DNA from: an uncultured Ruegeria sp.
Lineage (GTDB): Bacteria > Pseudomonadota > Alphaproteobacteria > Rhodobacterales > Rhodobacteraceae
DNA length: 64,000 nucleotides
Reading direction: 5' to 3'
Assembly: GCF_947504215.1 (NCBI RefSeq)
Contig: NZ_CANNGO010000001.1
Span: 806,001 to 870,000 of the forward strand
Shown one piece after another: positions 6,438 to 15,270 of this stretch. The position numbers and the translations under genes were made by a program. The notes beneath the pieces were generated by a model. That model worked only from the letters and a program-made list of their open reading frames with translations, was not told the origin of the DNA and did not search any database. Positions within the stretch are counted from its first letter, which is position 1; the number at the start of each line of letters is the position of its first letter.

Positions 6438-8924
6438 ATGAGTCGGATGTCAGACGTTCGAACAGTTCAGCTGAACATTATCGGAATGGGATGCGCATCA
6501 TGTGTTGGTCGCGTCGAAACAGCGTTGCGCGAAGTACCTAGCGTCGAAGATGCATCGGTCAATTTCGCGTCCGAAACAGCGCAAGTCACCTTCGCGGGCC
6601 CGATGTTGGACATTGCGAAAGCCTTGGACACCGCAGGATATCCGGCGGCGACGCGGCAAGTTGAACTTCGTATCGATGGAATGAGCTGCGCGTCTTGCGT
6701 ATCCAAAATCGAGCGCGCGTTAGAATCCGCTGCTGGAGTTGTTGCGGCTCAGGTGAACCTCGCGACTGAAGGTGCGACGGTTACCTATCTCGAAGGATCA
6801 ACCAGCCCGGAGGCGCTGTCCCAGGTTCCAACCGGCTTAGGTTACCCTGCGCGGCCGAGTTCGATTCAAGGTAACGAAGCGACACCTGACGCGAAAACCG
6901 AAGAAATTCAAAAGCTGACTCATACAACAATTGTTGCCGCCGTGCTGGCGCTGCCAGTTATTATTCTGGAAATGGGCGGTCATATGATCCCTGCTTTTCA
7001 CCATTGGGTCCACGCAACCCTTGGCGCACAAACCAGCCAGTTGATCCAGTTTGCATTGACATCTGCCCTGCTGATCGGGCCGGGGCGGGTGTTCTATTTG
7101 AAAGGCATCCCGTCATTGATACGTGCCGCGCCGGATATGAATGCACTGGTCGCCTTGGGCACTGGTGCTGCCTATCTGTATTCGGTCACAGCCACTTTTG
7201 CGCCACAAGTGCTGCCCCAAGGCACTGCGAATGTGTATTTCGAAGCCGCTGCGGTCATCGTCGTTCTGATCCTGTTGGGTCGCCTTTTGGAGGCACGCGC
7301 CAAGGGCAAGACCGGTGCGGCAATCCGCAAGTTGGTAGGATTGCAGCCTAAAACCGCGCGGGTCGAACAAAACGGTACCACTGTGGATCGTCCAATCGCG
7401 GAAATTACTGTTGGAGACATTCTGCAAATCCGGCCGGGTGAGCGTGTGCCTGTGGACGCCGAGGTTCTGGACGGCACTTCTTATGTCGATGAAAGCATGA
7501 TCACGGGCGAACCGGTGCCAGTCGGAAAATCCGCAAAGGATCAAGTTGTCGGAGGTACGGTGAATGGCGCAGGTGCGCTGCGTGTGCAGGCCAGCCGGAT
7601 CGGTGCGGATACCGTGCTGGCACAGGTCATACGGATGGTCGAACAAGCGCAGGGCGCAAAGCTCCCGATTCAGGGGCTTGTTGACCGGATCACCTATCGC
7701 TTTGTCCCTGCTGTCATCGCAATTGCCGTACTGACGGTTTTTGCATGGCTGATCTTTGGGCCGTCCCCGACGCTGCCTTTGGCCCTTGTCGCCGGTGTTT
7801 CAGTTCTGATCATCGCTTGCCCCTGCGCCATGGGGTTGGCCACACCAACATCGATCATGGTTGGAACAGGGCGCGCGGCAGAGCTGGGTGTTCTTTTCCG
7901 CAAAGGTGACGCGTTGCAGCAATTGCAACAGGCAAAGGTGATTGCTCTGGACAAGACCGGAACTCTGACACTGGGTCGCCCTGAACTGGACGGTATTGTG
8001 ACAACGAACGGTTTTGAACAGGCAGAGGTTTTACCCTTGGCCGCCGCGCTTGAAGCGCGGTCCGAGCATCCGATTGCAACGGCCATTTCGCGCGCAGTTC
8101 CATCTGATTTACCCGATGTCTCAGAGGTTCAATCCCTGACAGGTTTGGGCCTTCGGGGTCGGGTTGAGGGCCGCGAAATCCTGATCGGATCGCACAAGCT
8201 GATGGAGCAAAGTGGCATCGACATTTCGGATTTGCAGGCCGGGGCCAACGCGCGCGCTGCAGAAGGGGCGACCCCGTTGTTTGTGGCGATTGATGGTCAG
8301 GCCGCGGCAAGCCTAACCGTCTCGGACCCGATCAAACCGGGCACCCCGGAAGCACTGGCGCAGTTACACGAGATGGGCCTTACTTTGGCTATGGTCACCG
8401 GCGACAACGCACGAACAGCGCAAGCTCTAGCAGATCGGCTGGGGATCGATCATATCACCGCCGAGGTGCTGCCAGACGGCAAATTGAACGCGATAAACAC
8501 GCTACGAAATCAGTATGGAACGCTGGCATTCGTTGGGGATGGCATCAACGACGCCCCAGCACTAGCGGCTGCCGACATAGGCATCGCGATCGGCACCGGT
8601 ACAGATGTAGCGATCGAAACAGCAGACGTCGTTTTAATGTCGGGCGATCTGCGCGGCGTGACAAATGCCATGGAAATGAGCCGCCGAACTATGCGCAACA
8701 TCCGCCAGAACCTGGGATGGGCGTTTGGCTACAACATTCTTTTGATCCCGGTGGCGGCCGGCGTTTTGTACCCGTTCGGAGGGCACCTCTTGTCGCCTGC
8801 ACTAGCGGCAGGCGCTATGGCATTGTCGAGCGTCTTTGTCGTCTCGAACGCGCTGCGCCTGCGCCGTGTCCGCGCCAGTGCAGCGGAAACCACGTTAGCC
8901 ACACCTAAGGAGGCCCATGCATGA
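6438..8924 (+). CDS. copA: Copper-exporting P-type ATPase CopA
   Basis: 828 residues from ATG 6438; a further ATG at 6447 is possible. A TTG at 6387 in frame is rejected because it is part of the promoter. Two heavy-metal domains carry GMGCASC (Cys19, Cys22) and GMSCASC (Cys84, Cys87). The P1B-ATPase core has TGEPVPVG, the membrane metal motif CPC (461-463), the phosphorylation motif DKTGTLT (Asp505), SEHPIA, TGDN and GDGINDAPALAAADIGIAIG (Asp701). About eight membrane helices are expected. It exports Cu(I) from the cytoplasm using ATP. The stop overlaps the start of cueR, and the promoter carries a CueR box, so expression is copper-induced. Confidence 0.96.
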   Translation: MSRMSDVRTVQLNIIGMGCASCVGRVETALREVPSVEDASVNFASETAQVTFAGPMLDIAKALDTAGYPAATRQVELRIDGMSCASCVSKIERALESAAGVVAAQVNLATEGATVTYLEGSTSPEALSQVPTGLGYPARPSSIQGNEATPDAKTEEIQKLTHTTIVAAVLALPVIILEMGGHMIPAFHHWVHATLGAQTSQLIQFALTSALLIGPGRVFYLKGIPSLIRAAPDMNALVALGTGAAYLYSVTATFAPQVLPQGTANVYFEAAAVIVVLILLGRLLEARAKGKTGAAIRKLVGLQPKTARVEQNGTTVDRPIAEITVGDILQIRPGERVPVDAEVLDGTSYVDESMITGEPVPVGKSAKDQVVGGTVNGAGALRVQASRIGADTVLAQVIRMVEQAQGAKLPIQGLVDRITYRFVPAVIAIAVLTVFAWLIFGPSPTLPLALVAGVSVLIIACPCAMGLATPTSIMVGTGRAAELGVLFRKGDALQQLQQAKVIALDKTGTLTLGRPELDGIVTTNGFEQAEVLPLAAALEARSEHPIATAISRAVPSDLPDVSEVQSLTGLGLRGRVEGREILIGSHKLMEQSGIDISDLQAGANARAAEGATPLFVAIDGQAAASLTVSDPIKPGTPEALAQLHEMGLTLAMVTGDNARTAQALADRLGIDHITAEVLPDGKLNAINTLRNQYGTLAFVGDGINDAPALAAADIGIAIGTGTDVAIETADVVLMSGDLRGVTNAMEMSRRTMRNIRQNLGWAFGYNILLIPVAAGVLYPFGGHLLSPALAAGAMALSSVFVVSNALRLRRVRASAAETTLATPKEAHA

Positions 8925-9310
8925 ATATCGGAGATGTCTCAAACCGCACCGGTCTTCCAGCCAAAACCATCCGGTATTACGAGGATATCAACCTGATCAA
9001 ACCGATGCGCGACGACAACGGATATCGTCGGTTTCGCGAACAGGACGTGCATAAGCTTAGCTTTTTGGGACGTGCCCGTGCATTGGGGTTCACAATCGAA
9101 GACTGTCGCACCTTGCTGGCCCTCTATGAAGACGAAACACGTGCCAGCGCCGACGTCAAACGGATCGCGCGAGATCATCTTACACAGATCGAGGCCAAGA
9201 TAGCGGACCTGAATTCCATGCGCGACACGCTTGGCCACCTGATCGACGCCTGCGCAGGCGATGACCGCCCAGATTGCCCGATCCTGCACGATCTGGGTGG
9301 CAAATCGTAA
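8921..9310 (+). CDS. cueR: MerR-family copper-responsive regulator CueR/HmrR
   Basis: 129 residues, start overlapping the copA stop as ATGA. The N-terminal MerR winged helix is MNIGDVSNRTGLPAKTIRYYE, followed by the dimerisation helix and a C-terminal loop with Cys111 and Cys119 in ACAGDDRPDCPIL, spaced like Cys112 and Cys120 of E. coli CueR that bind Cu(I). It activates the promoter at 6387 on sensing copper. Because it is downstream in the same operon, activation also raises its own level; this order is also known for actP-hmrR in rhizobia. Confidence 0.93.
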   Translation: MNIGDVSNRTGLPAKTIRYYEDINLIKPMRDDNGYRRFREQDVHKLSFLGRARALGFTIEDCRTLLALYEDETRASADVKRIARDHLTQIEAKIADLNSMRDTLGHLIDACAGDDRPDCPILHDLGGKS

Positions 9311-9411
9311 CGCGGGGTTGCCCTTTCGGCGCAGCTTTGCTTTGTCTTTGCTGAACAATCCGGTCCGCTGCTCGGCAGGCGAAGGGACCGGTCAGCGGAG
9401 AGGATCACCAA

Positions 9412-10284
9412 ATGGCAAAAGTTGCTTTCCTTGGCCTTGGCGTCATGGGCTATCCCATGGCTGGCCACCTACAGGCCGCGGGTCACCAAGTCACCGTTTT
9501 TAACCGTACCACCTCAAAGGCCGAGGCCTGGGTGGCTGAACACGGTGGCGCATTTGGCAAGACACCAAAGGAAGCCGTTCATGGGGCCGAGTTTGTCATG
9601 GCTTGCGTCGGCAATGACGACGATTTGCGTAACGTCTGTACTGGTGATGATGGCGCGTTCCATGGGTTGAGCGCGGGCGCTGTTTTCGTAGACCACACAA
9701 CAGTGTCCGCCAAGGTCACCTGCGAGCTGTATGACGCGGCCAAAGCGCAAGGAAATGCATTCGTCGATGCTCCGATTTCCGGTGGTCAGGCCGGGGCAGA
9801 AAATGGCGCGCTGTCCATCATGTGCGGCGGCGATCAATCGGCTTATGATGCGGCAGAACCAGTGATGCAGGTCTATTCGAAGATCTGCCGACGCATAGGC
9901 GACAGTGGCGCGGGACAGATGACGAAGATGTGCAACCAGATTGCTATCGCCGGGCTGGTTCAGGGCCTCAGCGAAGCCCTGCATTTCGCCGAAAAAGCAG
10001 GGCTGGATGGCCGCGCAGTTGTCGAGGTTATAAGTCAAGGTGCCGCAGGCAGCTGGCAGATGGCGAACCGATACGAAACCATGCTGGAAGACCATTTTGA
10101 CCACGGTTTTGCCGTCGACTGGATGCGCAAGGATCTGGGCATTTGTCTGGACACCGCGAATGAGACCGGAGCGTCCCTGCCCGTGACCGCTTTGGTCGAT
10201 CAGTTCTATAAGGATGTTCAAAAGCTGGGCGGTGGTCGATGGGATACATCCTCACTAATCAAACGGCTTCGGGCACTGGACTAG
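9412..10284 (+). CDS. 3-hydroxyisobutyrate dehydrogenase-like (beta-HAD) oxidoreductase
   Basis: 290 residues. It shows the whole beta-hydroxyacid dehydrogenase pattern: cofactor motif FLGLGVMGYPMAGHL (residues 5-19), NRT after the second strand (suggesting NADP preference), the substrate loop DAPISGGQAGAENG and the catalytic lysine Lys172 in GQMTKMCNQ. GGAGAGG lies upstream of the ATG. Members oxidise 3-hydroxyisobutyrate, tartronate semialdehyde or reduce succinic semialdehyde/glyoxylate. It is 15 bp upstream of the kinase/aminotransferase fusion and probably co-transcribed, so its substrate may be an aldehyde or hydroxyacid released by that enzyme; this is inference. Confidence 0.88.
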   Translation: MAKVAFLGLGVMGYPMAGHLQAAGHQVTVFNRTTSKAEAWVAEHGGAFGKTPKEAVHGAEFVMACVGNDDDLRNVCTGDDGAFHGLSAGAVFVDHTTVSAKVTCELYDAAKAQGNAFVDAPISGGQAGAENGALSIMCGGDQSAYDAAEPVMQVYSKICRRIGDSGAGQMTKMCNQIAIAGLVQGLSEALHFAEKAGLDGRAVVEVISQGAAGSWQMANRYETMLEDHFDHGFAVDWMRKDLGICLDTANETGASLPVTALVDQFYKDVQKLGGGRWDTSSLIKRLRALD

Positions 10285-10299
10285 GGAACCCAAGAACAA

Positions 10300-13200
10300 A
10301 TGGCCGATTTGACTGCATTTTGGGTTAACGCGTTGCGCACGCATTGGGGGCTTGAGGTCAAGCTCTCGCGCCTCGATGGCGAATACGATCTGAACTTCCT
10401 GGTCCAGGCCAAAAATGGGCAGGACTATGTTCTCAAGGTCATGCGGGCAGGCTGCGCGCGTGAATTGGTCGATTTGCAGATCAAAGCGCTCGAACACATC
10501 GCTACTGAAGCTCCGGGACTGCCATTTCCCAAAGTGTTGCCGGATCTGAAGGGTGCGTTGCTTGTCGACATTCAGGACGAGACTGGCGAGCAAAGGCTGG
10601 CCTGGTTGCTGGAACGCCTGCCCGGACAGTGCTACGCCAAGGCCGCCCCCAAAAGCGAAGAACTGATCCTTAAACTCGGCCGCGTTCTGGGTGCAACGGA
10701 TCGTGCTTTCGAGCAGTTCGAACATGACAGTCTTAATCGGGTCGGTTTCAAGTGGGATCTGACACAGGCGGGTTGGGTCGCCGACAAGTTAGAGGTGGTT
10801 TCCAATCCTGACCGGCGCGCTTTGCTGGCCGGAATCGCAATAGAATTTGATGGCATCGCGGGCCAGCTGAGCGCCCTGCCGAAACAGGCCATTCACAACG
10901 ACGCCAATGACTACAACATTCTGGTCGAAGGTGAGTTGGGCCAGCGCCAAACAGTATCGGGCATGATCGATCTGGGCGACATGTGCGCGGCGCCGCGTAT
11001 CTGTGATCTGGCCATTGCCGGGGCATACATCGTACTGGATCATCCCAAACCCGAGCGCGCCTTGACCGCTTTGGTCCGCGGCTACAACGCTGCCAATCGC
11101 CTGAGCCCGGCCGAGGTTGACCTGATCTGGCCATTGCTGCGGATGCGACTGGCGGTGTCTGTGGTGAATTCCACCCTGATGGCGATGGAAAACCCGGATG
11201 ATCCGTATGTCACCATCTCTCAGAACCCAGCATGGAGGTTCTTGGAAAACACCTCGATCAATGGGGGCTTGATGCTGGCACGGCTGCGCGCGGCGTGTGG
11301 GCTGCCTGTCACCGATGGGGCGGAACGCATCCACGCCTATCTGTCGGAACATAGGGGGCATTTTGCCCATATGTTCGATCAGGACCTGGGCGATGTACCA
11401 ATGAGGTCCCTTTCTGTCGAAAACTCGGTTTGGCCGCAAAACCCGTTTCTCATGCCATTGGAAGAGGCCGCGAGGGTTGGCGAAGAATTCGGCGAAGACC
11501 TATGGCTTGGTTACTATAACGAACCCCGCCTGATCTACACCGAACCCGGATTCAGAAAGGGGCCGTGGAAAGCATCCGACCGCCGTACAGTGCATCTGGC
11601 TGTGGATGTCTTCGCACCCGCCGGAACCGTCCTGCATGCGCCGATGAGCGCGCGGGTCGAAGCGCTCGAAAACCGGGACAGCCACCTCGACTATGGCGGC
11701 GTAGTCATTCTCCATCATGAAACACCCGAAGGTGATCCGTTCTATACGCTTTACGGTCATTTGGACCCCGAGGTTTGCGACCGCCTAAAACCCGGTGACC
11801 CGGTGGCGCAGGGTGCCGCCTTTGCCCGTCTTGGCGATGCCGGTCAAAACGGCGGCTGGGCCCCGCATGTGCATTTCCAACTGGCACTGACAACAGATGG
11901 GATGGAGGCCGACTGGCCCGGCGTCGGCGACCCGGACGAAATGGAATTGTGGCATGCCGTTTGTCCCAATCCGGCAGCCCTGCTGAACCTACCAGATGAC
12001 AAGGTGTTCTACCGCCCCACAGACAGGCAAGCGATCCTGCAAGGGCGACACGACCATTTTGGCGGCAACCTCAGTCTGACCTATGATGACCCCGTTATGC
12101 TGGTTCGCGGATGGAAACATCACCTGTTCGACGAATGGGGCCGCCCCTATCTGGACGCCTACAACAACGTCCCCCATGTGGGCCATGCCCATCCGCGCAT
12201 TCAAGCCGTTGCGGCAGATCAGTTGAAGCGGATGAACTCGAACACGCGGTACCTACACCCGGCGCAGACGGCATTCGCCGACAAGATACTCTCCAAACTG
12301 CCAGGTCAGTTAGAGGTTTGCTTTTTCGTCAATTCCGGCACCGAAGCCAACGAACTGGCCTTGAGACTGGCGCGTGCACATACCGGGGCTAAGGGGATCG
12401 TGACGCCAGACCATGGCTATCACGGCAACACCAACGCGGCTGTGGCCATCTCGGCCTATAAGTTCAACAAGCCAGGCGGCGTCGGCCAGGCGGATTGGGT
12501 TGAACTGGTCGAGGTTGCCGATGATTTTCGCGGGTCTTTCAAGCGGGATGATCCGGATCGTGCTGAAAAATTCGCAGATTTGGTGGACCCGGCAATCACC
12601 GCTCTGCAGAAAAAAGGGCACGGGGTTGCGGGTTTTATCGCGGAAACGTTCCCCTCGGTGGGTGGGCAGATCATTCCGCCCAAAGGTTACCTGCCTGCCG
12701 TTTACGAAAAAATCCGTGCCGCAGGCGGCGTTTGCATCGCGGACGAAGTTCAAACCGGCCTTGGACGGTTGGGAAAGCACTACTTTGGCTTTGAACACCA
12801 AGGCGCCGTGCCGGATATCGTGGTCTTGGGCAAGCCCATCGGCAACGGCCATCCATTGGGCGTTCTGGTGACGACCCGAGAGATCGCCGAAAGCTTTGAC
12901 AACGGGATCGAGTTTTTTTCGACCTTCGGCGGTTCAACCCTGTCTTGCCGGATCGGCAAAGAGGTTCTGGATATCGTCGATGACGAAGGTCTACAGGACA
13001 ACGCCCTACACATGGGATCACGTCTGATGGACGGGTTGCGCCAGATCGCAGCTCAATTCGGGTGCGTCGGCGATGTGCGGGGGATGGGTCTGTTTCTGGG
13101 TGTGGAATTGGTCAACCCGGATGGAACCGAGGGCACTGAAATCTGCAAATACGTCAAGAACAGAATGCGCGATCACCGTATCCTGATCGGCAGCGAAGGT

Positions 13201-13365
13201 CCAAAAGACAATACCCTGAAAATCCGTCCACCTTTGACCGTCGAGGCCGAGGATGTGGACATGATACTCTGGGCCTTGCGAGAGGTCCTGTCAGAAGTTG
13301 GCGAATTTGCCCCTGCCCCTGTGTGTGACCATGATCATCATCACGCAGGATGTGGGTGCTGCTGA
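10300..13365 (+). CDS. Kinase / M23 / class III aminotransferase-type fusion protein
   Basis: 1021 residues in three parts. Residues about 1-330 are an APH-type kinase like hydroxylysine kinase, with the catalytic segment IHNDANDYNILV (His199-Asp201) and MIDLGDM. Residues about 380-560 are an M23/LytM-like domain keeping the metal ligands HLAVD (His432, Asp436) and HVH (His523, His525). Residues about 590-1000 are a class III PLP enzyme with DEVQTGLGR (Asp815) and Lys845 in LGKPIGNGHPLG. The relatives AGXT2L1/AGXT2L2 are phospho-lyases acting on phosphoethanolamine or phosphohydroxylysine, the kinase forming the substrate. The last 13 residues are CDHDHHHAGCGCC, an apparent metal-binding tail. 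Overall reaction, phosphorylation then phospho-elimination of an amino alcohol, is inferred; the role of the M23 domain in a protein without signal peptide is open. Confidence 0.9.
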   Translation: MADLTAFWVNALRTHWGLEVKLSRLDGEYDLNFLVQAKNGQDYVLKVMRAGCARELVDLQIKALEHIATEAPGLPFPKVLPDLKGALLVDIQDETGEQRLAWLLERLPGQCYAKAAPKSEELILKLGRVLGATDRAFEQFEHDSLNRVGFKWDLTQAGWVADKLEVVSNPDRRALLAGIAIEFDGIAGQLSALPKQAIHNDANDYNILVEGELGQRQTVSGMIDLGDMCAAPRICDLAIAGAYIVLDHPKPERALTALVRGYNAANRLSPAEVDLIWPLLRMRLAVSVVNSTLMAMENPDDPYVTISQNPAWRFLENTSINGGLMLARLRAACGLPVTDGAERIHAYLSEHRGHFAHMFDQDLGDVPMRSLSVENSVWPQNPFLMPLEEAARVGEEFGEDLWLGYYNEPRLIYTEPGFRKGPWKASDRRTVHLAVDVFAPAGTVLHAPMSARVEALENRDSHLDYGGVVILHHETPEGDPFYTLYGHLDPEVCDRLKPGDPVAQGAAFARLGDAGQNGGWAPHVHFQLALTTDGMEADWPGVGDPDEMELWHAVCPNPAALLNLPDDKVFYRPTDRQAILQGRHDHFGGNLSLTYDDPVMLVRGWKHHLFDEWGRPYLDAYNNVPHVGHAHPRIQAVAADQLKRMNSNTRYLHPAQTAFADKILSKLPGQLEVCFFVNSGTEANELALRLARAHTGAKGIVTPDHGYHGNTNAAVAISAYKFNKPGGVGQADWVELVEVADDFRGSFKRDDPDRAEKFADLVDPAITALQKKGHGVAGFIAETFPSVGGQIIPPKGYLPAVYEKIRAAGGVCIADEVQTGLGRLGKHYFGFEHQGAVPDIVVLGKPIGNGHPLGVLVTTREIAESFDNGIEFFSTFGGSTLSCRIGKEVLDIVDDEGLQDNALHMGSRLMDGLRQIAAQFGCVGDVRGMGLFLGVELVNPDGTEGTEICKYVKNRMRDHRILIGSEGPKDNTLKIRPPLTVEAEDVDMILWALREVLSEVGEFAPAPVCDHDHHHAGCGCC

Positions 13366-13415
13366 CTCAAAAAAACCCCGACTTCCACCAGGGTTTCGCT
13401 GTCAGGCATATCAAT

Positions 13416-13892
13416 CTAGTGCAATACAGCCGAGTGAACTTTGTGACCTGTTGTTGGCATCGGCACGGCGGCTGTCATGCGACGCAGCGCCAGCCCCAGC
13501 TCTTCCGACAACGAAGCCAATGCAGGTGCGAAATCAGGGCGCACAATCAGCGACGCCATCATCATCGCGTCTTCGCGCGCGCCCTCAGACGCTGCTGCAA
13601 TCATCTGGGCAAAACAATTCTCATCTGCACCGAGACACGCACATCCCAGCCCGTGACGCACCAATGGCCGGCGGCCATGATGGGCGCAAAGCGAGCACAG
13701 ACGATCCAATGTCAGCATCACCGCTCGTCCGTGGTCGCGACCCAACGCGATGTCAAAATCGCTGGCGGCATCAGCGCGACCGCTTTTACCTTCGCTCCAA
13801 AGGCGCAGGTACATCACGGCACCGGCTTCGACCGGGCTGAGGTCAGACAGGCGACCAACGGCCGCCCCACCCCGAGACGCAGGTGCGCTCAT
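13416..13892 (-). CDS. Cys-rich conserved protein downstream of hemP
   Basis: 158 residues; I do not recognise a named family. The start (ATG 13892) overlaps the hemP stop as ATGA, so it is translationally coupled to hemP. No signal peptide or membrane helix is seen. The middle holds a cysteine/histidine patch, LCSLCAHHGRRPLVRHGLGCACLGAD (Cys at roughly 66, 69, 84, 86, then ENC), which could bind a metal or haem iron. The rest is helical and Ala-rich. Coupling to hemP suggests a role in haem or iron handling, but nothing in the sequence names it. A homology search across Rhodobacteraceae hem/hmu loci would decide. Confidence 0.7.
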   Translation of the reverse strand: MSAPASRGGAAVGRLSDLSPVEAGAVMYLRLWSEGKSGRADAASDFDIALGRDHGRAVMLTLDRLCSLCAHHGRRPLVRHGLGCACLGADENCFAQMIAAASEGAREDAMMMASLIVRPDFAPALASLSEELGLALRRMTAAVPMPTTGHKVHSAVLH

Positions 13893-14056
13893 TTTGTGAG
13901 GATCAATTTGCCGGCCCGGGTGATGCGCAGTGTGTAAAGCTGATCGCCCAGTTCGATATGGGCCAGGTTGCCACCTTTTGTCAGCTCTTCAGCTTTATGC
14001 GCGGGAAGCATCGAGACTGCATAGGACTGGCTGGGGTTTGGGGTCTGCGCGTTCAT
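13889..14056 (-). CDS. hemP: Hemin uptake protein HemP
   Basis: 55 residues from ATG 14056 to the TGA at 13889-13891. The C-terminal half, HIELGDQLYTLRITRAGKLILTK, is the HemP signature (usually RIxLxGxxYxLRxTRxGKLILTK). HemP proteins are short cytoplasmic polypeptides encoded with haem receptors; in Burkholderia a homologue (HmuP) acts as a transcriptional co-activator of haem uptake genes. CTCTGGAG lies upstream of the start. The next gene overlaps it by ATGA. A strong promoter-like sequence and a 13-bp palindrome lie upstream (14154-14184), consistent with iron control. Confidence 0.9.
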   Translation of the reverse strand: MNAQTPNPSQSYAVSMLPAHKAEELTKGGNLAHIELGDQLYTLRITRAGKLILTK

Positions 14057-14153
14057 CGGACAACTCCAGAGGTTTTAAGGCAAACGGCCTAATCTGTTCG
14101 CATTTCTAACGATCTGGCTGACCTAAAATCAGGTTGGCTGATGGTTCCTGTGT

Positions 14154-14184
14154 TTAATCTGATTAATTTAGTAAGGTATGTCAA
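14154..14184 (-). promoter_or_regulatory. hemP promoter with palindromic operator candidate
   Basis: On the minus strand: -35 TTGACA (14179-14184), a 17-bp AT-rich spacer, -10 CAGATT (14156-14161). A perfect 13-bp palindrome TTAATCTGATTAA (14154-14166) covers the -10. Given hemP downstream, an iron- or haem-responsive repressor is the likely ligand; which one is not shown by the sequence. Confidence 0.55.
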
Positions 14185-14277
14185 GTGCCGGTTCGAAAGA
14201 ACCTGAAACCGGCATGATTGCGGTGCATCTCATTGCGCGATAGGTCTTGAAAAACGCGTGATATGGGCAGGTTTTCA

Positions 14278-14940
14278 ATGAACACAGCAATCGTATTCGA
14301 TCTCGATGGGACGCTGGTGGACAGCATTGGTGACTTGGCCGGGGCAGCGAACAGAATGCTGGCAGACGCGGGCCGAGATCCTCTGCAGCTGGACGTTATC
14401 AAACGATTCGTCGGCAACGGCCTGCCCAAGCTGGTCGAACGGGTTCTTCAGCATTGCGGCCTGCCAATGGACCGCCACAACGAACTTACCCAACTCACCC
14501 TTTCCCACTACAATGCTGCGGCCAGCGACACGACCGTGCTATACCCAGGCGTCCCAGAGGCCCTGTCTTACCTGCTGGCCAGCGGCTGTGTTTTGGGCGT
14601 TTGCACCAACAAACCGGAAGCACCAGCCCGCCATGTCTTGGATGCACTGAATCTGTCCCAATACTTCGATGTCGTGCTGGGAGGTGACACGTTGAACACA
14701 CGAAAGCCCGACCCGGCCCACCTGATCGCAAGTTTCGAAGCACTTCCGCGCCATAACAAACGCCTGTTCGTCGGCGACAGCGAAGTCGATGCGGAAACCT
14801 CAGTTCGTGCGGAGATACCGTTTTTGTTGTTTACCGAAGGATACCGAAAGTCGCCTGTTGCCGAGATCCCGAACCAAGTCAGCTATAGGTCCGCAGCGGA
14901 ACTACCAGCGTTGGTGGAGCGCCTGTCTCAGGAGCAATAA
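14278..14940 (+). CDS. gph: Phosphoglycolate phosphatase (HAD family)
   Basis: 220 residues from ATG 14278, chosen because GGGCAGG lies at the right distance; an ATG at 14263 is possible. HAD motif I is FDLDGTLVDS (nucleophile Asp8, acid/base Asp10), motif II VCTNKPE, motif III Lys in RKPDPAHL, motif IV GDSEVDAETS. The cap and the sequence VGNGLPKLVERVL fit Gph, which dephosphorylates 2-phosphoglycolate made by Rubisco oxygenation or DNA-end repair. It stands alone between hemP (divergent) and a 330-bp gap. Confidence 0.9.
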   Translation: MNTAIVFDLDGTLVDSIGDLAGAANRMLADAGRDPLQLDVIKRFVGNGLPKLVERVLQHCGLPMDRHNELTQLTLSHYNAAASDTTVLYPGVPEALSYLLASGCVLGVCTNKPEAPARHVLDALNLSQYFDVVLGGDTLNTRKPDPAHLIASFEALPRHNKRLFVGDSEVDAETSVRAEIPFLLFTEGYRKSPVAEIPNQVSYRSAAELPALVERLSQEQ

Positions 14941-15270
14941 AAACTGAATGGAAGGCCTTAAAATTATTGAGGGGCCGACCGAGGGGGTAGAGGCCGACCC
15001 CTCATCGGGGAAAAGTGGTGTGGTCTGGGAAGACCTAGTGGTTGAGTCTTGTTTACCGACTCTTGTTGGCGCGCGAAATTGGGGGATTCCCGTAGACGGC
15101 CACTATTTTCCCGGTTTTGAGCGGGGTTGCCCTGCCCAATTCGCAAAAACAGCTGGTGCTTTGCCTTGAAACGCGGAACGGCGGCTCGACGGCTCGGAAA
15201 GCGGGAACAAAACCGCTGACAGGAAATGACTATCGGTCAAGGGCCTCGGATTGCATCCGAGCCAAATAAA
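14941..15270. other. 330-bp gap without recognised gene
   Basis: Between gph and the LacI gene. Open frames of 60-73 codons exist on both strands, but none has family-like composition or a ribosome-binding site. There are two copies of GGCCGACC about 20 bp apart near 14973-14998, and the hairpin at 15245-15261. Nothing else is seen. Confidence 0.5.
15245..15261 (-). terminator. Stem-loop after the LacI gene, possible operon terminator
   Basis: A 7-bp perfect stem (CTCGGAT / ATCCGAG) with a 3-base loop, 9 bp beyond the stop of the LacI gene on the minus strand. No T run follows, so intrinsic termination is not assured. It is the first hairpin after the 15.5-kb operon. Confidence 0.35.

Noticed and set aside
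13371-13395. AAACCC...GGGTTT hairpin after the fusion gene
   Set aside because: Short stem with a 12-base loop and no T run; not enough to call a terminator.
14948-15169. 73-codon open frame after gph
   Set aside because: No ribosome-binding site, no family resemblance, low-complexity GC-rich DNA; also an opposite-strand frame of similar length.
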